A stretch of DNA of 34,201 nt. Source: Pseudomonas serbica. Its GTDB lineage: Bacteria > Pseudomonadota > Gammaproteobacteria > Pseudomonadales > Pseudomonadaceae. A model generated the notes under the pieces. It ran no database searches and was not told the origin of the DNA. It saw only the letters and a list, made by a program, of their open reading frames with translations. The number at the start of each line of letters is the position of its first letter. Position 1 is the stretch's first letter. Shown here in pieces: positions 1 through 7,843 of the stretch. A program made the translations under genes and the position numbers. The stretch spans positions 1-34,201 of the forward strand of contig NZ_JAQIYM010000027.1 in NCBI RefSeq assembly GCF_028823535.1. The letters run 5' to 3'.

Positions 1-934
1 AGCCGGCTCCTACAGGTCCCGTGCAATGCCACGATGGTCCGGTGCAATACCATGCTGTTTGTGTAGGAGCTGGCTTGCCAGCGAAGGCGTCCTCAAACCC
101 GCTACAAAACTCAAGACCGCCTTCGCCGGCAAGCCGGCTCCTACAGGTCCCGTGCAATGCCACGATGGTCCGGTGCAATACCACGCTGTATGTGTAGGCG
201 CTGGCTTGCCAGCGAAGGCGTCCTCAAACCCGCTACAAAATTCAAGACCGCCTTCGCCGGCAAGCCGGCTCCTACAGGTCCCGTGCAATGCCACGATGGT
301 CCGGTGCAATACCGCGCTGTTTGTGTAGGAGCTGGCTTGCCAGCGAAGAGGCCCGCCAGCCCAATACAAAATTCAAGACCGCCTTCGCCGGCAAGCCGGC
401 TCCTACAGGTCCCGTGCAGTGCCACGATGGTCCGGTGCAATACCATGCTGTTTGTGTAGGAGCTGGCTTGCCAGCGAAGGCTTCCTCAAACCCGATACAA
501 AATTCAAGACCGCCTTCGCCGGCAAGCCGGCTCCTACAGGTCCCGTGCAATGCCACGATGGTCCGCTGCAATACCACGCTGTTTGTGTAGGAGCTGGCTT
601 GCCAGCGAAGAGGCCCGCCAGCCCAACACAAAATTCAAGACCGCCTTCGCCGGCAAGCCGGCTCCTACAGGTCCCGTGCAATGCCACGATGGTCCGCTGC
701 AATACCATGCTGGTTGTGTAGGAGCTGGCTTGCCAGCGAAGGCTTCCTCAAACCCGATACAAAATTCAAGACCGCCTTCGCCGGCAAGCCGGCTCCTACA
801 GGTCCCGTGCAATGCCGGGATGGTCCGCTGCAATACCACGCTGTATGTGTAGGCGCTGGCTTGCCAGCGAAGAGGCCTGACAGGCGACGACTGTGTCGAC
901 TGTATATGCGCTACCGCCAGCCGGCTCCTGCAGG
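1..934. repeat. Tandem array of REPIN units, 131-bp period
   Basis: The stretch is a direct tandem repeat whose units begin (GGTCCCGTGC) at 15, 146, 277, 408, 539, 670 and 801, exactly 131 bp apart. A partial unit lies at the left edge and a decayed one at the right (REP remnant about 915-933). Each unit holds a REP doublet in inverted orientation, GTAGGAGCTGGCTTGCC and GGCAAGCCGGCTCCTAC, enclosing a loop of about 40 bp, then a spacer of about 45 bp. The spacer contains two imperfect copies of a GGTCC-GTGCAAT-CCA motif. Loop sequences are of two kinds and alternate from the third unit on, giving a 262-bp higher-order period. 131 is not a multiple of 3, and all six frames are open only because the repeat lacks stops, so I read it as non-coding. 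The array may continue left of the window. Confidence 0.95.
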
Positions 935-990
935 ATTAGGTTTTCGCTGACATTAGTGCGAAGACAGCATAAATGTTGAACAGATCTTCC

Positions 991-1485
991 TCACTTCGAC
1001 GCATTACGAGGATCATCATGGCTATCTACATACTCAAGCCCCAGCGGGCCAGTCCCGTAAACCTGCGAAATGTACTCTCCTGATTTTGCCCAATGGAAGT
1101 GCGGCGTATTAGCCGGAAGTATCACTACGCTACCCGGCCCATAGGCAACCAGTTTGTCCGGATCGAAAACCGTACCGAAGCCAATGTAGAAAACACCGGC
1201 CATGACGGTGTAGATACGGTCTTCGGGATGGGTATGGGGCATCAATCGGGTGCCATTGGGCACTTTGACTCGTACAACATAGGGTGCTGGCTTGCTCGGG
1301 TCGCCGGCGATGACAGCCAGTTTTACTTCCTTTGGGAATGCGGCAAAGCTGCGCCATTCCACGTTTTCATTATGCAGGGCACCGATTTTGTCGAGTGGCA
1401 AGGGTTGTGACTGAACAGAGGATATGGCCGCGCTTGTGACAAGAAGTGCTGCCAGGGCAGCCGTTTTCATAATGTTTTGAACCAT
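991..1485 (-). CDS. Exported cupin-domain protein
   Basis: This is a 164-residue protein with an N-terminal signal peptide (hydrophobic AALAALLVTSAAISS, probable cleavage near VQS-QP) and one cupin barrel. Motif 1 contains the histidine pair in RLMPHTHPEDRIY and motif 2 is seen in PANTPHFHW, so a metal site is likely. It is therefore probably a periplasmic small metal-binding cupin; the substrate is unknown. I chose the ATG at 1485 because AAGGTG lies six bases upstream; an in-frame extension to 1551 has no ribosome binding site and would bury the signal peptide. The gene stands alone, divergent from the repeat protein at 1752. A second exported cupin occurs at 19911, but the two sequences look only distantly related. 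Confidence 0.85.
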   Translation of the reverse strand: MVQNIMKTAALAALLVTSAAISSVQSQPLPLDKIGALHNENVEWRSFAAFPKEVKLAVIAGDPSKPAPYVVRVKVPNGTRLMPHTHPEDRIYTVMAGVFYIGFGTVFDPDKLVAYGPGSVVILPANTPHFHWAKSGEYISQVYGTGPLGLEYVDSHDDPRNASK

Positions 1486-1751
1486 AAGAGGCACCTTGAC
1501 TACGCCATAAACAAAAATTGTCCGGCCGACTCTATGGGTGATTGGCATCAATGATAACGGTGTGATCGCGCATTACAGTTCATACGCAATGTAATCAATG
1601 TTCGGCTCCATACCATCACGCCCGCCACGGGTGGGCTTCTGGCCCCATCAATACCGTCGATGTTCACCATCACGTCAATGAAGTTCTCTTAAAAAATCCA
1701 CGGCGTAACATCAGCTCCATACCAACCCACAACACCCCGGAGTACACGATC

Positions 1752-2153
1752 ATGAAACGCCAAACTCTCCTCAGCATCGCTTTCTCGGTTTTTGCAGTTA
1801 ACGCTTTTGCCGCTACCTCTGCTGCGCCTGTCGTGGCTGAAGGTGGCTCGGATCGTCTGATTGAAAGCCGAGTGGCTGAGGGTGGTTCGGACCGCCTGAT
1901 CGAAAATCGCGTCGCTGCCGATGGTTCGGATCGTCTGCAAGGCAACACCATCGCCGCCGATGGCTCCGACCGTCTGCAAGGCAACACCGTCGCCGCCGAT
2001 GGCTCCGACCGCCTGCAAGGCAACACCGTCGCCGCCGATGGCTCCGACCGCCTGCAAGGCAACACCGTCGCCGCCGATGGCTCCGACCGCCTGCAAGGCA
2101 ACACCGTCGCCGCCGATGGCTCGGATCGCCTGCAAGGCAACGCCGTCGCCTAA
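1752..2153 (+). CDS. Secreted protein of eight 13-residue GSDRL repeats
   Basis: This 133-residue protein begins with a signal peptide (MKRQTLLSIAFSVFAVNAFA, cleavage probably after AFA). From residue 28 it consists of eight back-to-back 13-residue repeats, consensus VAADGSDRLQGNT, followed by VA. The first two repeats differ (VAEGGSDRLIESR type). The later ones are almost identical at DNA level too (39-bp units), indicating recent expansion or gene conversion. There is no other domain and no cysteine. A CGGAG ribosome site lies nine bases before the ATG and a strong terminator follows the stop. Similar short repeat proteins occur in Pseudomonas, sometimes labelled phage infection protein; I recall that label but know of no supporting experiment. 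It is an exported protein of unknown function. Confidence 0.85.
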   Translation: MKRQTLLSIAFSVFAVNAFAATSAAPVVAEGGSDRLIESRVAEGGSDRLIENRVAADGSDRLQGNTIAADGSDRLQGNTVAADGSDRLQGNTVAADGSDRLQGNTVAADGSDRLQGNTVAADGSDRLQGNAVA

Positions 2154-2180
2154 GCCAATCGCTACATCGCTCCAACAAGA

Positions 2181-2208
2181 AGCCCGGCCTGATCAGCCGG
2201 GCTTTTTC
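2181..2208 (+). terminator. Rho-independent terminator of the GSDRL repeat gene
   Basis: An 8-bp perfect GC-rich stem, AGCCCGGC (2181-2188) and GCCGGGCT (2196-2203), with a seven-base loop is followed by a T run. It starts 27 bases after the stop of the repeat protein and ends 26 bases before the stop of the opposing DUF502 gene. It can serve both strands only weakly, since no T tract faces the other side. Confidence 0.9.
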
Positions 2209-2233
2209 GTGTTCGCTGCGTTGCACCTGTCTA

Positions 2234-2869
2234 TCAAGGCAGCGCATCCACCTTGTTCACCGCCAGTCCCGGCCCTCCCCGGTCGCCAGCATTTTCCATG
2301 GCCGCTACCAGGTCCTTGGCGCCCGCACCCCATTTGGAGATGACTTTGAATGTATCGGTGAAGGACACGTCGAGGGGATGCACGCGACTCGGCTCCAGGA
2401 TGTAGATCGCGCCGGCCAGGGGGGTGGGGACCGAGGGGACGAAGATGGTGTAGCGGCCGTCGTCGAACACTTCGATGATGAACGCCGGGACCAGCGCATC
2501 TTCAATCTCGACCAGCGCGGGTTTCCAGACGGTCTGGCGACTGTCCCCCGCGATCTGCTGGGTCAGGCTGCGGAACAATCCGTAACCGGGGATGCGTTCG
2601 AACACGCCTGTCTCTACCCGTTTGCGCGCTATCTCGCCCAATCGGGTGCGCAACGCCACGCCGATCAGGAAGCAGATCACCAACACCAGTATCAGGGACA
2701 GCAGTTGCTCGGCAGGCAGCCATTCGGGGAGCAGTTTCGTAAACGGTCTGACCAACTGCCCGAGGGACTTCATGCCCTTGAGCAACACCAGGATGGCGAG
2801 GTAGATGGGGATGATCACCAGCAAGCCGGCAATCACCCGTTTAGTGAAATACGCAAGTGCCTGGTTCAT
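2234..2869 (-). CDS. DUF502 family membrane protein
   Basis: This is a 211-residue protein matching the DUF502 family in overall build. A first transmembrane helix spans about residues 10-32 (RVIAGLLVIIPIYLAILVLL), a second spans about 57-75 (LLSLILVLVICFLIGVALR), and a soluble domain follows with the family's GYGLFRSLTQQ, FVPSVPTPLAGAIYI and LEPSRVHPLDV-like blocks. It probably sits in the inner membrane; no biochemical role is established. I chose the ATG at 2869, which is preceded by AAGGTAG at good spacing; the frame is open further upstream to 2974 but has no hydrophobic or conserved content there. It is divergent from the DUF3300 gene, with 294 bp between the starts. Confidence 0.88.
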   Translation of the reverse strand: MNQALAYFTKRVIAGLLVIIPIYLAILVLLKGMKSLGQLVRPFTKLLPEWLPAEQLLSLILVLVICFLIGVALRTRLGEIARKRVETGVFERIPGYGLFRSLTQQIAGDSRQTVWKPALVEIEDALVPAFIIEVFDDGRYTIFVPSVPTPLAGAIYILEPSRVHPLDVSFTDTFKVISKWGAGAKDLVAAMENAGDRGGPGLAVNKVDALP

Positions 2870-3163
2870 ATGCGCTACCTTTTCTGGATGGGCAGAATGG
2901 CCTTGGTATCGACAAGGGTAAACAGCACTGCAGATGTGATGTTTGACGATAGTACGCACCTGGCGCTCCCACAAGGACGCGCCGGTAAAGTTGGCTTGGC
3001 GGGATCATTGGCCAGGGAGTCGAAGGTATTGCGGGCAGATTTTTTTTGTTTGCTACTATCAATGGACGGCGTCGAAGCCGAGGTCCGGGGTTTGCCCAGT
3101 CGGCCTGCATTTCCCCGACAATGATGCACTTACCGCAAATCTGCCTGACCACAGGGAGCTGTG

Positions 3164-4696
3164 ATGCGCATTCCATTTTTTTACGCGTTGTCAGCGGTCT
3201 TTATTCTGAGCGGCTCCCCCTATATCGCGCAGTCAGCGGAGACAGCCGCTACCCCGCCAGCCAACCCACCCAGTGCAGCGCCGGTCGCGGCACCCGCCAA
3301 AGACCCCGTATTCACCGAGGAACAGCTGGACCAGATGCTTGCGCCCATTGCGCTTTACCCGGACCCGCTGCTGGCACAGGTACTGATGGCGTCTACTTAC
3401 CCTGGGGAAGTCGCCGAGGCGGTCACCTGGTCCAAGGCTCATCCTGACGCCAAGGGCGATGATGCGGTCAAGCAAGTGGCGAACCAGCCCTGGGACCCGA
3501 GTGTGCAGGCGCTGGTTGCCTTCCCGCAGGTTCTGGCAACGCTGGGGCAGGATCCCGTCTGGGTACAACGCCTGGGCGATGCCTTCCTGGCGCAGCCCGA
3601 CGATCTCATGAATGGGGTGCAACGCCTGCGTCATCAAGCCCAGGCAGCCGGCAACCTGCAGAGCAACCAGTACCAGAACGTGACGATCCAGAATGTCGCG
3701 CCAGCAGCCCCCGCACCGGCGGCCACGACGGCGGCGCCCGCCCCTGCCGAGGCTCCTGCCAGCAGCAGCTCCACCATCATCATTCAGCCCGCCGACCCGC
3801 AGGTGGTGTACGTGCCCACCTATAACCCGACAACCACCTACGGCACCTGGGCCTATCCCGCCTCGCCTCCTGCCTACTATCCACCTCCGCCCGCCTATTA
3901 CCCCGGTCAGGCGCTGATGGCCGGGCTGGCGTTTGGCACCGGGGTGGCGATCGTCGGTGCGCTGTGGGGTGAATGTGACTGGGGCAACAATGACGTCGAC
4001 ATCGACGTCAATCGCTATAACAACATCAATGCCAACAACCGGATCGGCAACGATCAGAACAAGTGGCAGCACAACTCCGCGCATCGCAATGGCGTGCCCT
4101 ACAGGGACAGCAGGAGCCGCGAACAGTACGGTCGGCAGCTGGACGGTGCCAATCAACGCCAGGCCTATCGCGGCGACAACAACCCCCAGCGCGCCCAGGC
4201 GCGTGAAAATGCCCGCAGCTCGATGGACAGGCACGGTATCGAACGCCCCGCCACCAGCAACCTGGAAGCCCGTGACCGGGCGCGCGAAGCCCAGTCCCGG
4301 GCATCGGCCGGCAATCGGATGCAGGCCGGGGCAGACAGACCCAATGCGACTGATAGACCCATGGCGTCCGACAGAAGCCAGGGCACTGCCAGAAACACTC
4401 GGGAGAATCAGGCGAGGACTCAGCAATCCAGGAATCAGGCAAATCAACGCGTACAGGGCAGCACCCAGGCGCGCCAGACGACGCAAAAACGCCAGACCAC
4501 AACGGCCGTCAATAAAGGCAGTGCGCGCAACAATGCCTTCGCCGGCGCGCGTTCACCGTCACAAACCAACATTCAAGCCAATCGCGGCCGGGCCAGCCAG
4601 GCTTCTTATCAGCGCCCCAACGCCTCGCGAGCCGCCGGCCACCAGATCAGTCGGCCGTCCAGTCCACCAGCGCGTTCAAGGGGGGGCCGCCGTTGA
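3164..4696 (+). CDS. DUF3300 domain exported protein
   Basis: This 510-residue protein has a signal peptide (about residues 1-25) and a DUF3300 domain at about residues 45-240. The domain opens with FTEEQLDQMLAPIALYPDPL and includes VTWSKAHPDAKGDDAVKQV and VYVPTYNPTTTYG. A short Pro/Tyr-rich linker and a glycine-rich hydrophobic segment (ALMAGLAFGTGVAIVGALWG) follow. The last 200 or so residues are an Arg/Asn/Gln-rich, probably disordered, strongly basic tail ending in RGGRR. I chose the ATG at 3164 rather than the GTG one codon earlier because AGGGAG is then spaced five bases away. It overlaps the next gene by four bases, so the two are probably translated together. The family is widespread in proteobacteria; its function is unknown. 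Confidence 0.9.
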   Translation: MRIPFFYALSAVFILSGSPYIAQSAETAATPPANPPSAAPVAAPAKDPVFTEEQLDQMLAPIALYPDPLLAQVLMASTYPGEVAEAVTWSKAHPDAKGDDAVKQVANQPWDPSVQALVAFPQVLATLGQDPVWVQRLGDAFLAQPDDLMNGVQRLRHQAQAAGNLQSNQYQNVTIQNVAPAAPAPAATTAAPAPAEAPASSSSTIIIQPADPQVVYVPTYNPTTTYGTWAYPASPPAYYPPPPAYYPGQALMAGLAFGTGVAIVGALWGECDWGNNDVDIDVNRYNNINANNRIGNDQNKWQHNSAHRNGVPYRDSRSREQYGRQLDGANQRQAYRGDNNPQRAQARENARSSMDRHGIERPATSNLEARDRAREAQSRASAGNRMQAGADRPNATDRPMASDRSQGTARNTRENQARTQQSRNQANQRVQGSTQARQTTQKRQTTTAVNKGSARNNAFAGARSPSQTNIQANRGRASQASYQRPNASRAAGHQISRPSSPPARSRGGRR

Positions 4697-5619
4697 ATAA
4701 CCATCCTCGAGTAAAGGCACGCAAGGGCTTGCTTGTGCATGCCTTGGCGATCACTGTTGGCTTGGCCTGGTCGTGCATCGCGACGGCACAGCAGGAATTT
4801 CCAACGCCGGAAAAGGCCGCGCAAGCGTTCGTCGAAGCGCTGGGTACGAAAGCCGCCGATCAGAAACGCCTGACCGAGTTGCTGGGTGAAAACTGGCGCA
4901 GCTACATCCCTCGCGACGGCGCGGAGCGCGAAGACGTGGAGGCGTTCCTCAAGCAATATCACCAGCAGCACCAGATCGAAAAAACTGCGGACAACAAGGC
5001 GATTCTGTCGGTAGGCAGCGAGCATTGGACGCTGCCTATTCCCATCGTTAAAAGCGCGAACGGTTGGCGCTTCGACCCCAAGGGCGGCAGTGCCGAAATC
5101 CGTGCACGGCAAATTGGCCGCAACGAGTTGGCCGCGGTGCAATCGGCACTGGCCTACCACGACGCGCAGATGGATTACGCCTCGGTGGATCGTGACGGTG
5201 ACGGCGCCCTCGAGTATGCGCAGAATATCTACAGCACCCCAGGCTTGCACGACGGACTCTATTGGGCCGACGACGATAGCGGGCAGATCAGCCCGCTGGG
5301 CCCCGAGTTCGGCAAGACCATTGCCGGCGAGCCCTGGCATGGCTACCACTTCCGCATCCTGCTGGGCCAGGGTCCTTCGGCACCGGGCGGCGCCTACAGC
5401 TACCTCATCGGCGACAAGATGAGCCGGGGCTTTGCCCTGATCGCCTGGCCGGCTAAATACGGTGAAACCGGAGTGATGAGCTTCATGATCAGTCATGACG
5501 GGCAGGTCTTCGAGAAGGACCTGGGACCTGATGGGGAAAAGTTGGCGCAGACGATGAAGCGCTTTGATCCGGATGACAGTTGGAAGGAAGTGCCGGAGGA
5601 TCAAGACAAGCCGGATTGA
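4693..5619 (+). CDS. DUF2950 family exported protein, TTG start
   Basis: This 308-residue protein has a signal peptide (hydrophobic residues 13-31, cleavage near ATA-QQ). A DUF2950-like domain fills the rest, with QQEFPTPEKAAQAFVEAL at the front and blocks such as GWRFDPKGG, DYASVDRDGDGALEYAQ and GYHFRILLGQGPSAPGGAYSY. Start choice: TTG at 4693, overlapping the upstream TGA as TTGA, with a run of G residues (AAGGGGGG, 4679-4686) as ribosome site. No ATG or GTG in the frame gives an intact signal peptide. Pairing with a DUF3300 gene is, to my knowledge, common, which suggests a shared envelope function. It converges with the TetR gene 37 bases further on. Confidence 0.87.
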   Translation: MNNHPRVKARKGLLVHALAITVGLAWSCIATAQQEFPTPEKAAQAFVEALGTKAADQKRLTELLGENWRSYIPRDGAEREDVEAFLKQYHQQHQIEKTADNKAILSVGSEHWTLPIPIVKSANGWRFDPKGGSAEIRARQIGRNELAAVQSALAYHDAQMDYASVDRDGDGALEYAQNIYSTPGLHDGLYWADDDSGQISPLGPEFGKTIAGEPWHGYHFRILLGQGPSAPGGAYSYLIGDKMSRGFALIAWPAKYGETGVMSFMISHDGQVFEKDLGPDGEKLAQTMKRFDPDDSWKEVPEDQDKPD

Positions 5620-5655
5620 TTCAAGTCCTGGGGGCGGCGGAGTCGATGAAATCGC

Positions 5656-6309
5656 TCATCCTCCACGCTTTCGCCGTGTTTTTTCAGCCTCCGCCAGTGC
5701 CTGGCGAACCAGCGCCCGCGCCGCCCAGGCACTGGCGTCGAGTGATTCTTCGGTGCTCGCGCCACTGACATCGCGCACGGCGATCAACGCCTCGGTGCCC
5801 ATGACGATCGACAGCGCCTGCTTCAGGCGTTTACGCGCCTTGGGCGCAAGCACGTCCTTCATCGAGTCGACAATCGGCTCGATGTAGTTCAGCCGTCGGC
5901 CCGGTCGCAGGGGTTCGTGGGACTCGTTTTCGAGCCACACCGTCATGAACGAACGCTCCATCACATGCAGGCCGATCTCGTCCTCGATCAGGAGCTTGTT
6001 CAACGCGTTCGCCGCCAGGCCCATGCCTTTGACCGGATCGTCGCCCGGCCGCCAGATGCGCTCCAGCGGCGGCATGTCACGATCAGCCGCCGTCTCGCTG
6101 ATCAACGCCTCAACCGTGGGGAAGTAGCGATACGCCGTGGCGCGCGAGACTTTAGCGCGCTCGGCCACTTGTGCCACCGTGGGCTGCTGGCCCTCGTCGC
6201 GCAAGGCGACGGCGGCCTCGATCAGCGCCTGGCGGGTGCGCAGCTTCTGGTTGACGCGACCTTGTGAATCGCCGTCGGCGACCGACGGGCTTGACTGAGA
6301 GCTGGACAT
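5656..6309 (-). CDS. TetR family transcriptional regulator
   Basis: This 217-residue protein has a TetR-type helix-turn-helix at about residues 22-68 (RQALIEAAVALRDEG, then TVAQVAERAKVSRATAYRYF). A helical ligand-binding part with no recognised ligand follows. The ATG at 6309 is 26 bases from a perfect palindrome, ATGAGAC-N4-GTCTCAT, the size and symmetry expected for a TetR dimer, so it probably represses itself and perhaps the divergent gene at 6468. The ribosome site is weak (AAGG about 12 bases away), which fits low expression. The inducer is unknown. Confidence 0.9.
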   Translation of the reverse strand: MSSSQSSPSVADGDSQGRVNQKLRTRQALIEAAVALRDEGQQPTVAQVAERAKVSRATAYRYFPTVEALISETAADRDMPPLERIWRPGDDPVKGMGLAANALNKLLIEDEIGLHVMERSFMTVWLENESHEPLRPGRRLNYIEPIVDSMKDVLAPKARKRLKQALSIVMGTEALIAVRDVSGASTEESLDASAWAARALVRQALAEAEKTRRKRGG

Positions 6310-6334
6310 GGAATAAATGATACCTTGTCTTGTT

Positions 6335-6352
6335 ATGAGACTCGTGTCTCAT
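6335..6352. promoter_or_regulatory. Palindromic operator, probable TetR site
   Basis: Perfect inverted repeat ATGAGAC-TCGT-GTCTCAT in the region between the TetR gene (start 6309) and the divergent gene (start 6468). The seven-base arms, four-base centre and position just upstream of a tetR start make it a likely autoregulatory operator. Binding is inferred from symmetry and place only. Confidence 0.7.
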
Positions 6353-6467
6353 GATAGACCCAAGGCACCGGACCTGCCACCGCCCCTGTGCGCAGCACCT
6401 GCGGGCATCACGATTTCAGGGATTTTCCAGCAACTGAGCGCGCCTCAGGGCGCTTGAGGTCAATGCC

Positions 6468-6893
6468 ATGAATCACACTCCCCGTTCGCGGACCTGGTTT
6501 CGACTCGCCGCCCTCTACTTTGCCCTTGGCGTGGTGCTGGGGGTAGCAATGGGCGCCTCCGGCGATCACTCGCTGTTCGCGGTACACGCCCATATCAATC
6601 TGTTGGGATGGGTGTCGATGGCCCTGTTCGGCGTCATCGCCACGCTGCACCCGGGCATGAGCGAAGGGCGCGCTGCCGCCGCGCAGTTCTGGACCTACAA
6701 CCTCGGTGTGCCGCTGATGCTGGGCGCCCTGACCCTGCGCCTGAAGGGCTTTGCGGCGTTCGAGCCACTGATTGGCGTGGCATCGATCCTGATTGGCTTG
6801 AGTGTGCTGTTGTTTGCCTGGCTGGTGTTCTCGCGCATCGGTGTTGCCGCCGGGTACTTGAGTCGAGCGCCAGGCGAATCGAACTTGTCATGA
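6468..6893 (+). CDS. Small four-helix membrane protein, heme-copper oxidase subunit I-like
   Basis: This 141-residue, mostly hydrophobic protein has about four predicted transmembrane helices (residues about 12-30, 40-60, 75-95 and 100-125). The motif HAHINLLGWVSMALFG at about residues 38-53 resembles the helix of heme-copper oxidase subunit I-like small proteins, where a histidine may bind heme. The protein is far too short to be an oxidase subunit, so the relation is to one bundle only. GAGG lies nine bases upstream of the ATG. It faces the TetR gene across the palindrome at 6335 and may be the regulated target. Its role is unknown; heme or redox sensing is speculation. Confidence 0.75.
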   Translation: MNHTPRSRTWFRLAALYFALGVVLGVAMGASGDHSLFAVHAHINLLGWVSMALFGVIATLHPGMSEGRAAAAQFWTYNLGVPLMLGALTLRLKGFAAFEPLIGVASILIGLSVLLFAWLVFSRIGVAAGYLSRAPGESNLS

Positions 6894-6910
6894 CGCCGGT
6901 GACCGGCGCG

Positions 6911-7774
6911 TCACCCGGCCGCTGACCGGTGCCGTTTTATCCGGTACATATCGTCATCCGCATGGCTGAGTAGCGTATCGGCATCCTCCCCGTCCGCGGG
7001 ATAACAGGCGATGCCGATACTGCAGGACGGCATTTTGACTGCGCCGGATTCAGCGTCCGGTGGCTCGGCCATGATCGAGAGAATCTGCGCCACTTTCTCG
7101 AAAACGGCACCCTCGGACGGGATGTCCGTCAGCAGTACAGTGAATTCATCACCGCCCATCCGCGCCACCGTGTCCGTCTCTCGCACGCAGCCTTCCAGCC
7201 GACGCGCAATCGTGCACAGCACACGATCGCCCGCTGCATGGCCATGGACGTCATTGATGCCCTTGAAGTCGTCGATATCCACAAACAGCAAGGCCAGCGT
7301 GCTGTTGTGCCGGCGCGCCGCGCGCAGGGCCACGTCCAGGCGGTCATTGAACAGCGCCCGGTTGGCCAGGCCTGTCAGCGGATCATGATGGGCAAGGAAA
7401 CGCAGTTCCTCCTCGGCTTGCCAGAGCGCCGTCACGTTGCGCGCGACACCGATCCGCGCCCCCACCTCCTCGGACCAGAAGGCAGCCCACAGGATGTGCA
7501 CGACGCCGCCATCCTTGCGGATATAACGGTTGCGGAAGTCGAAGTGAGGCTGGCCATTCATGACCCGGACGATAGAGGCCCGTGTGGCCGCCAGGTCGTC
7601 AGGATGCATATAGTCGGTGATCGGGGTACCGGTCAGCTCGTCGGCACGGTAACCGAGCAGCGCCTCGCAGGCATCGCTCACGAATACGATCTGGTTATGC
7701 CTGTCGACCACGAACACCGTGTCCAGCATCAGATGGATCAGTTTGGGGTAGAGCGCTTGCAGGTCAACGGGCAT
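6911..7774 (-). CDS. PAS-GGDEF diguanylate cyclase
   Basis: This 287-residue cytoplasmic protein has a PAS domain at about residues 10-120 and a GGDEF domain at about 125-285. The GGDEF sequence is intact (207-211), so it should make cyclic di-GMP from two GTP. The product-inhibition I-site RETD (198-201) sits five residues before it, as in feedback-controlled cyclases. The HDPLTGLANRALF and FVDIDDFKGIND blocks are typical. There is no transmembrane segment, so the signal is probably cytosolic and sensed by the PAS domain. The ATG at 7774 lacks a clear ribosome site, and a start at Met16 would truncate the PAS domain. It converges with the gene ending at 6893, 17 bases away. Confidence 0.93.
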   Translation of the reverse strand: MPVDLQALYPKLIHLMLDTVFVVDRHNQIVFVSDACEALLGYRADELTGTPITDYMHPDDLAATRASIVRVMNGQPHFDFRNRYIRKDGGVVHILWAAFWSEEVGARIGVARNVTALWQAEEELRFLAHHDPLTGLANRALFNDRLDVALRAARRHNSTLALLFVDIDDFKGINDVHGHAAGDRVLCTIARRLEGCVRETDTVARMGGDEFTVLLTDIPSEGAVFEKVAQILSIMAEPPDAESGAVKMPSCSIGIACYPADGEDADTLLSHADDDMYRIKRHRSAAG

Positions 7775-7843
7775 AGGTCAGGGAAGTCCCGGTTCATATA
7801 GCCCGATCATGCCTGATCGCGAAGGTAGGCCGCTAGGGCCTTG

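Noticed and set aside
1..934. CRISPR array or coding repeats
   Set aside because: The period is 131 bp, the repeats contain internal inverted REP arms, and there are no short direct repeats with unique spacers. Frames are open only by lack of stops and shift between units, since 131 is not a multiple of 3.
1572..1595. Inverted repeat ATTACA-N12-TGTAAT between the cupin and the GSDRL gene
   Set aside because: The arms are only six bases, no regulator gene is near, and chance occurrence in an AT-richer gap is likely.
1752..2153. Multi-core RiPP precursor
   Set aside because: There is a Sec-type signal peptide, no cysteine or typical core chemistry, and no modification or export genes next to it.
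3233..4486. Long reverse-strand reading frame over the DUF3300 gene
   Set aside because: It is a shadow of the high-GC forward gene, with repetitive Val/Gly/Arg content and no ribosome site.
6894..6908. CGCCGGT-G-ACCGGCG palindrome between convergent genes as terminator
   Set aside because: The loop is one base and there is no T run, so it would not act as an intrinsic terminator.
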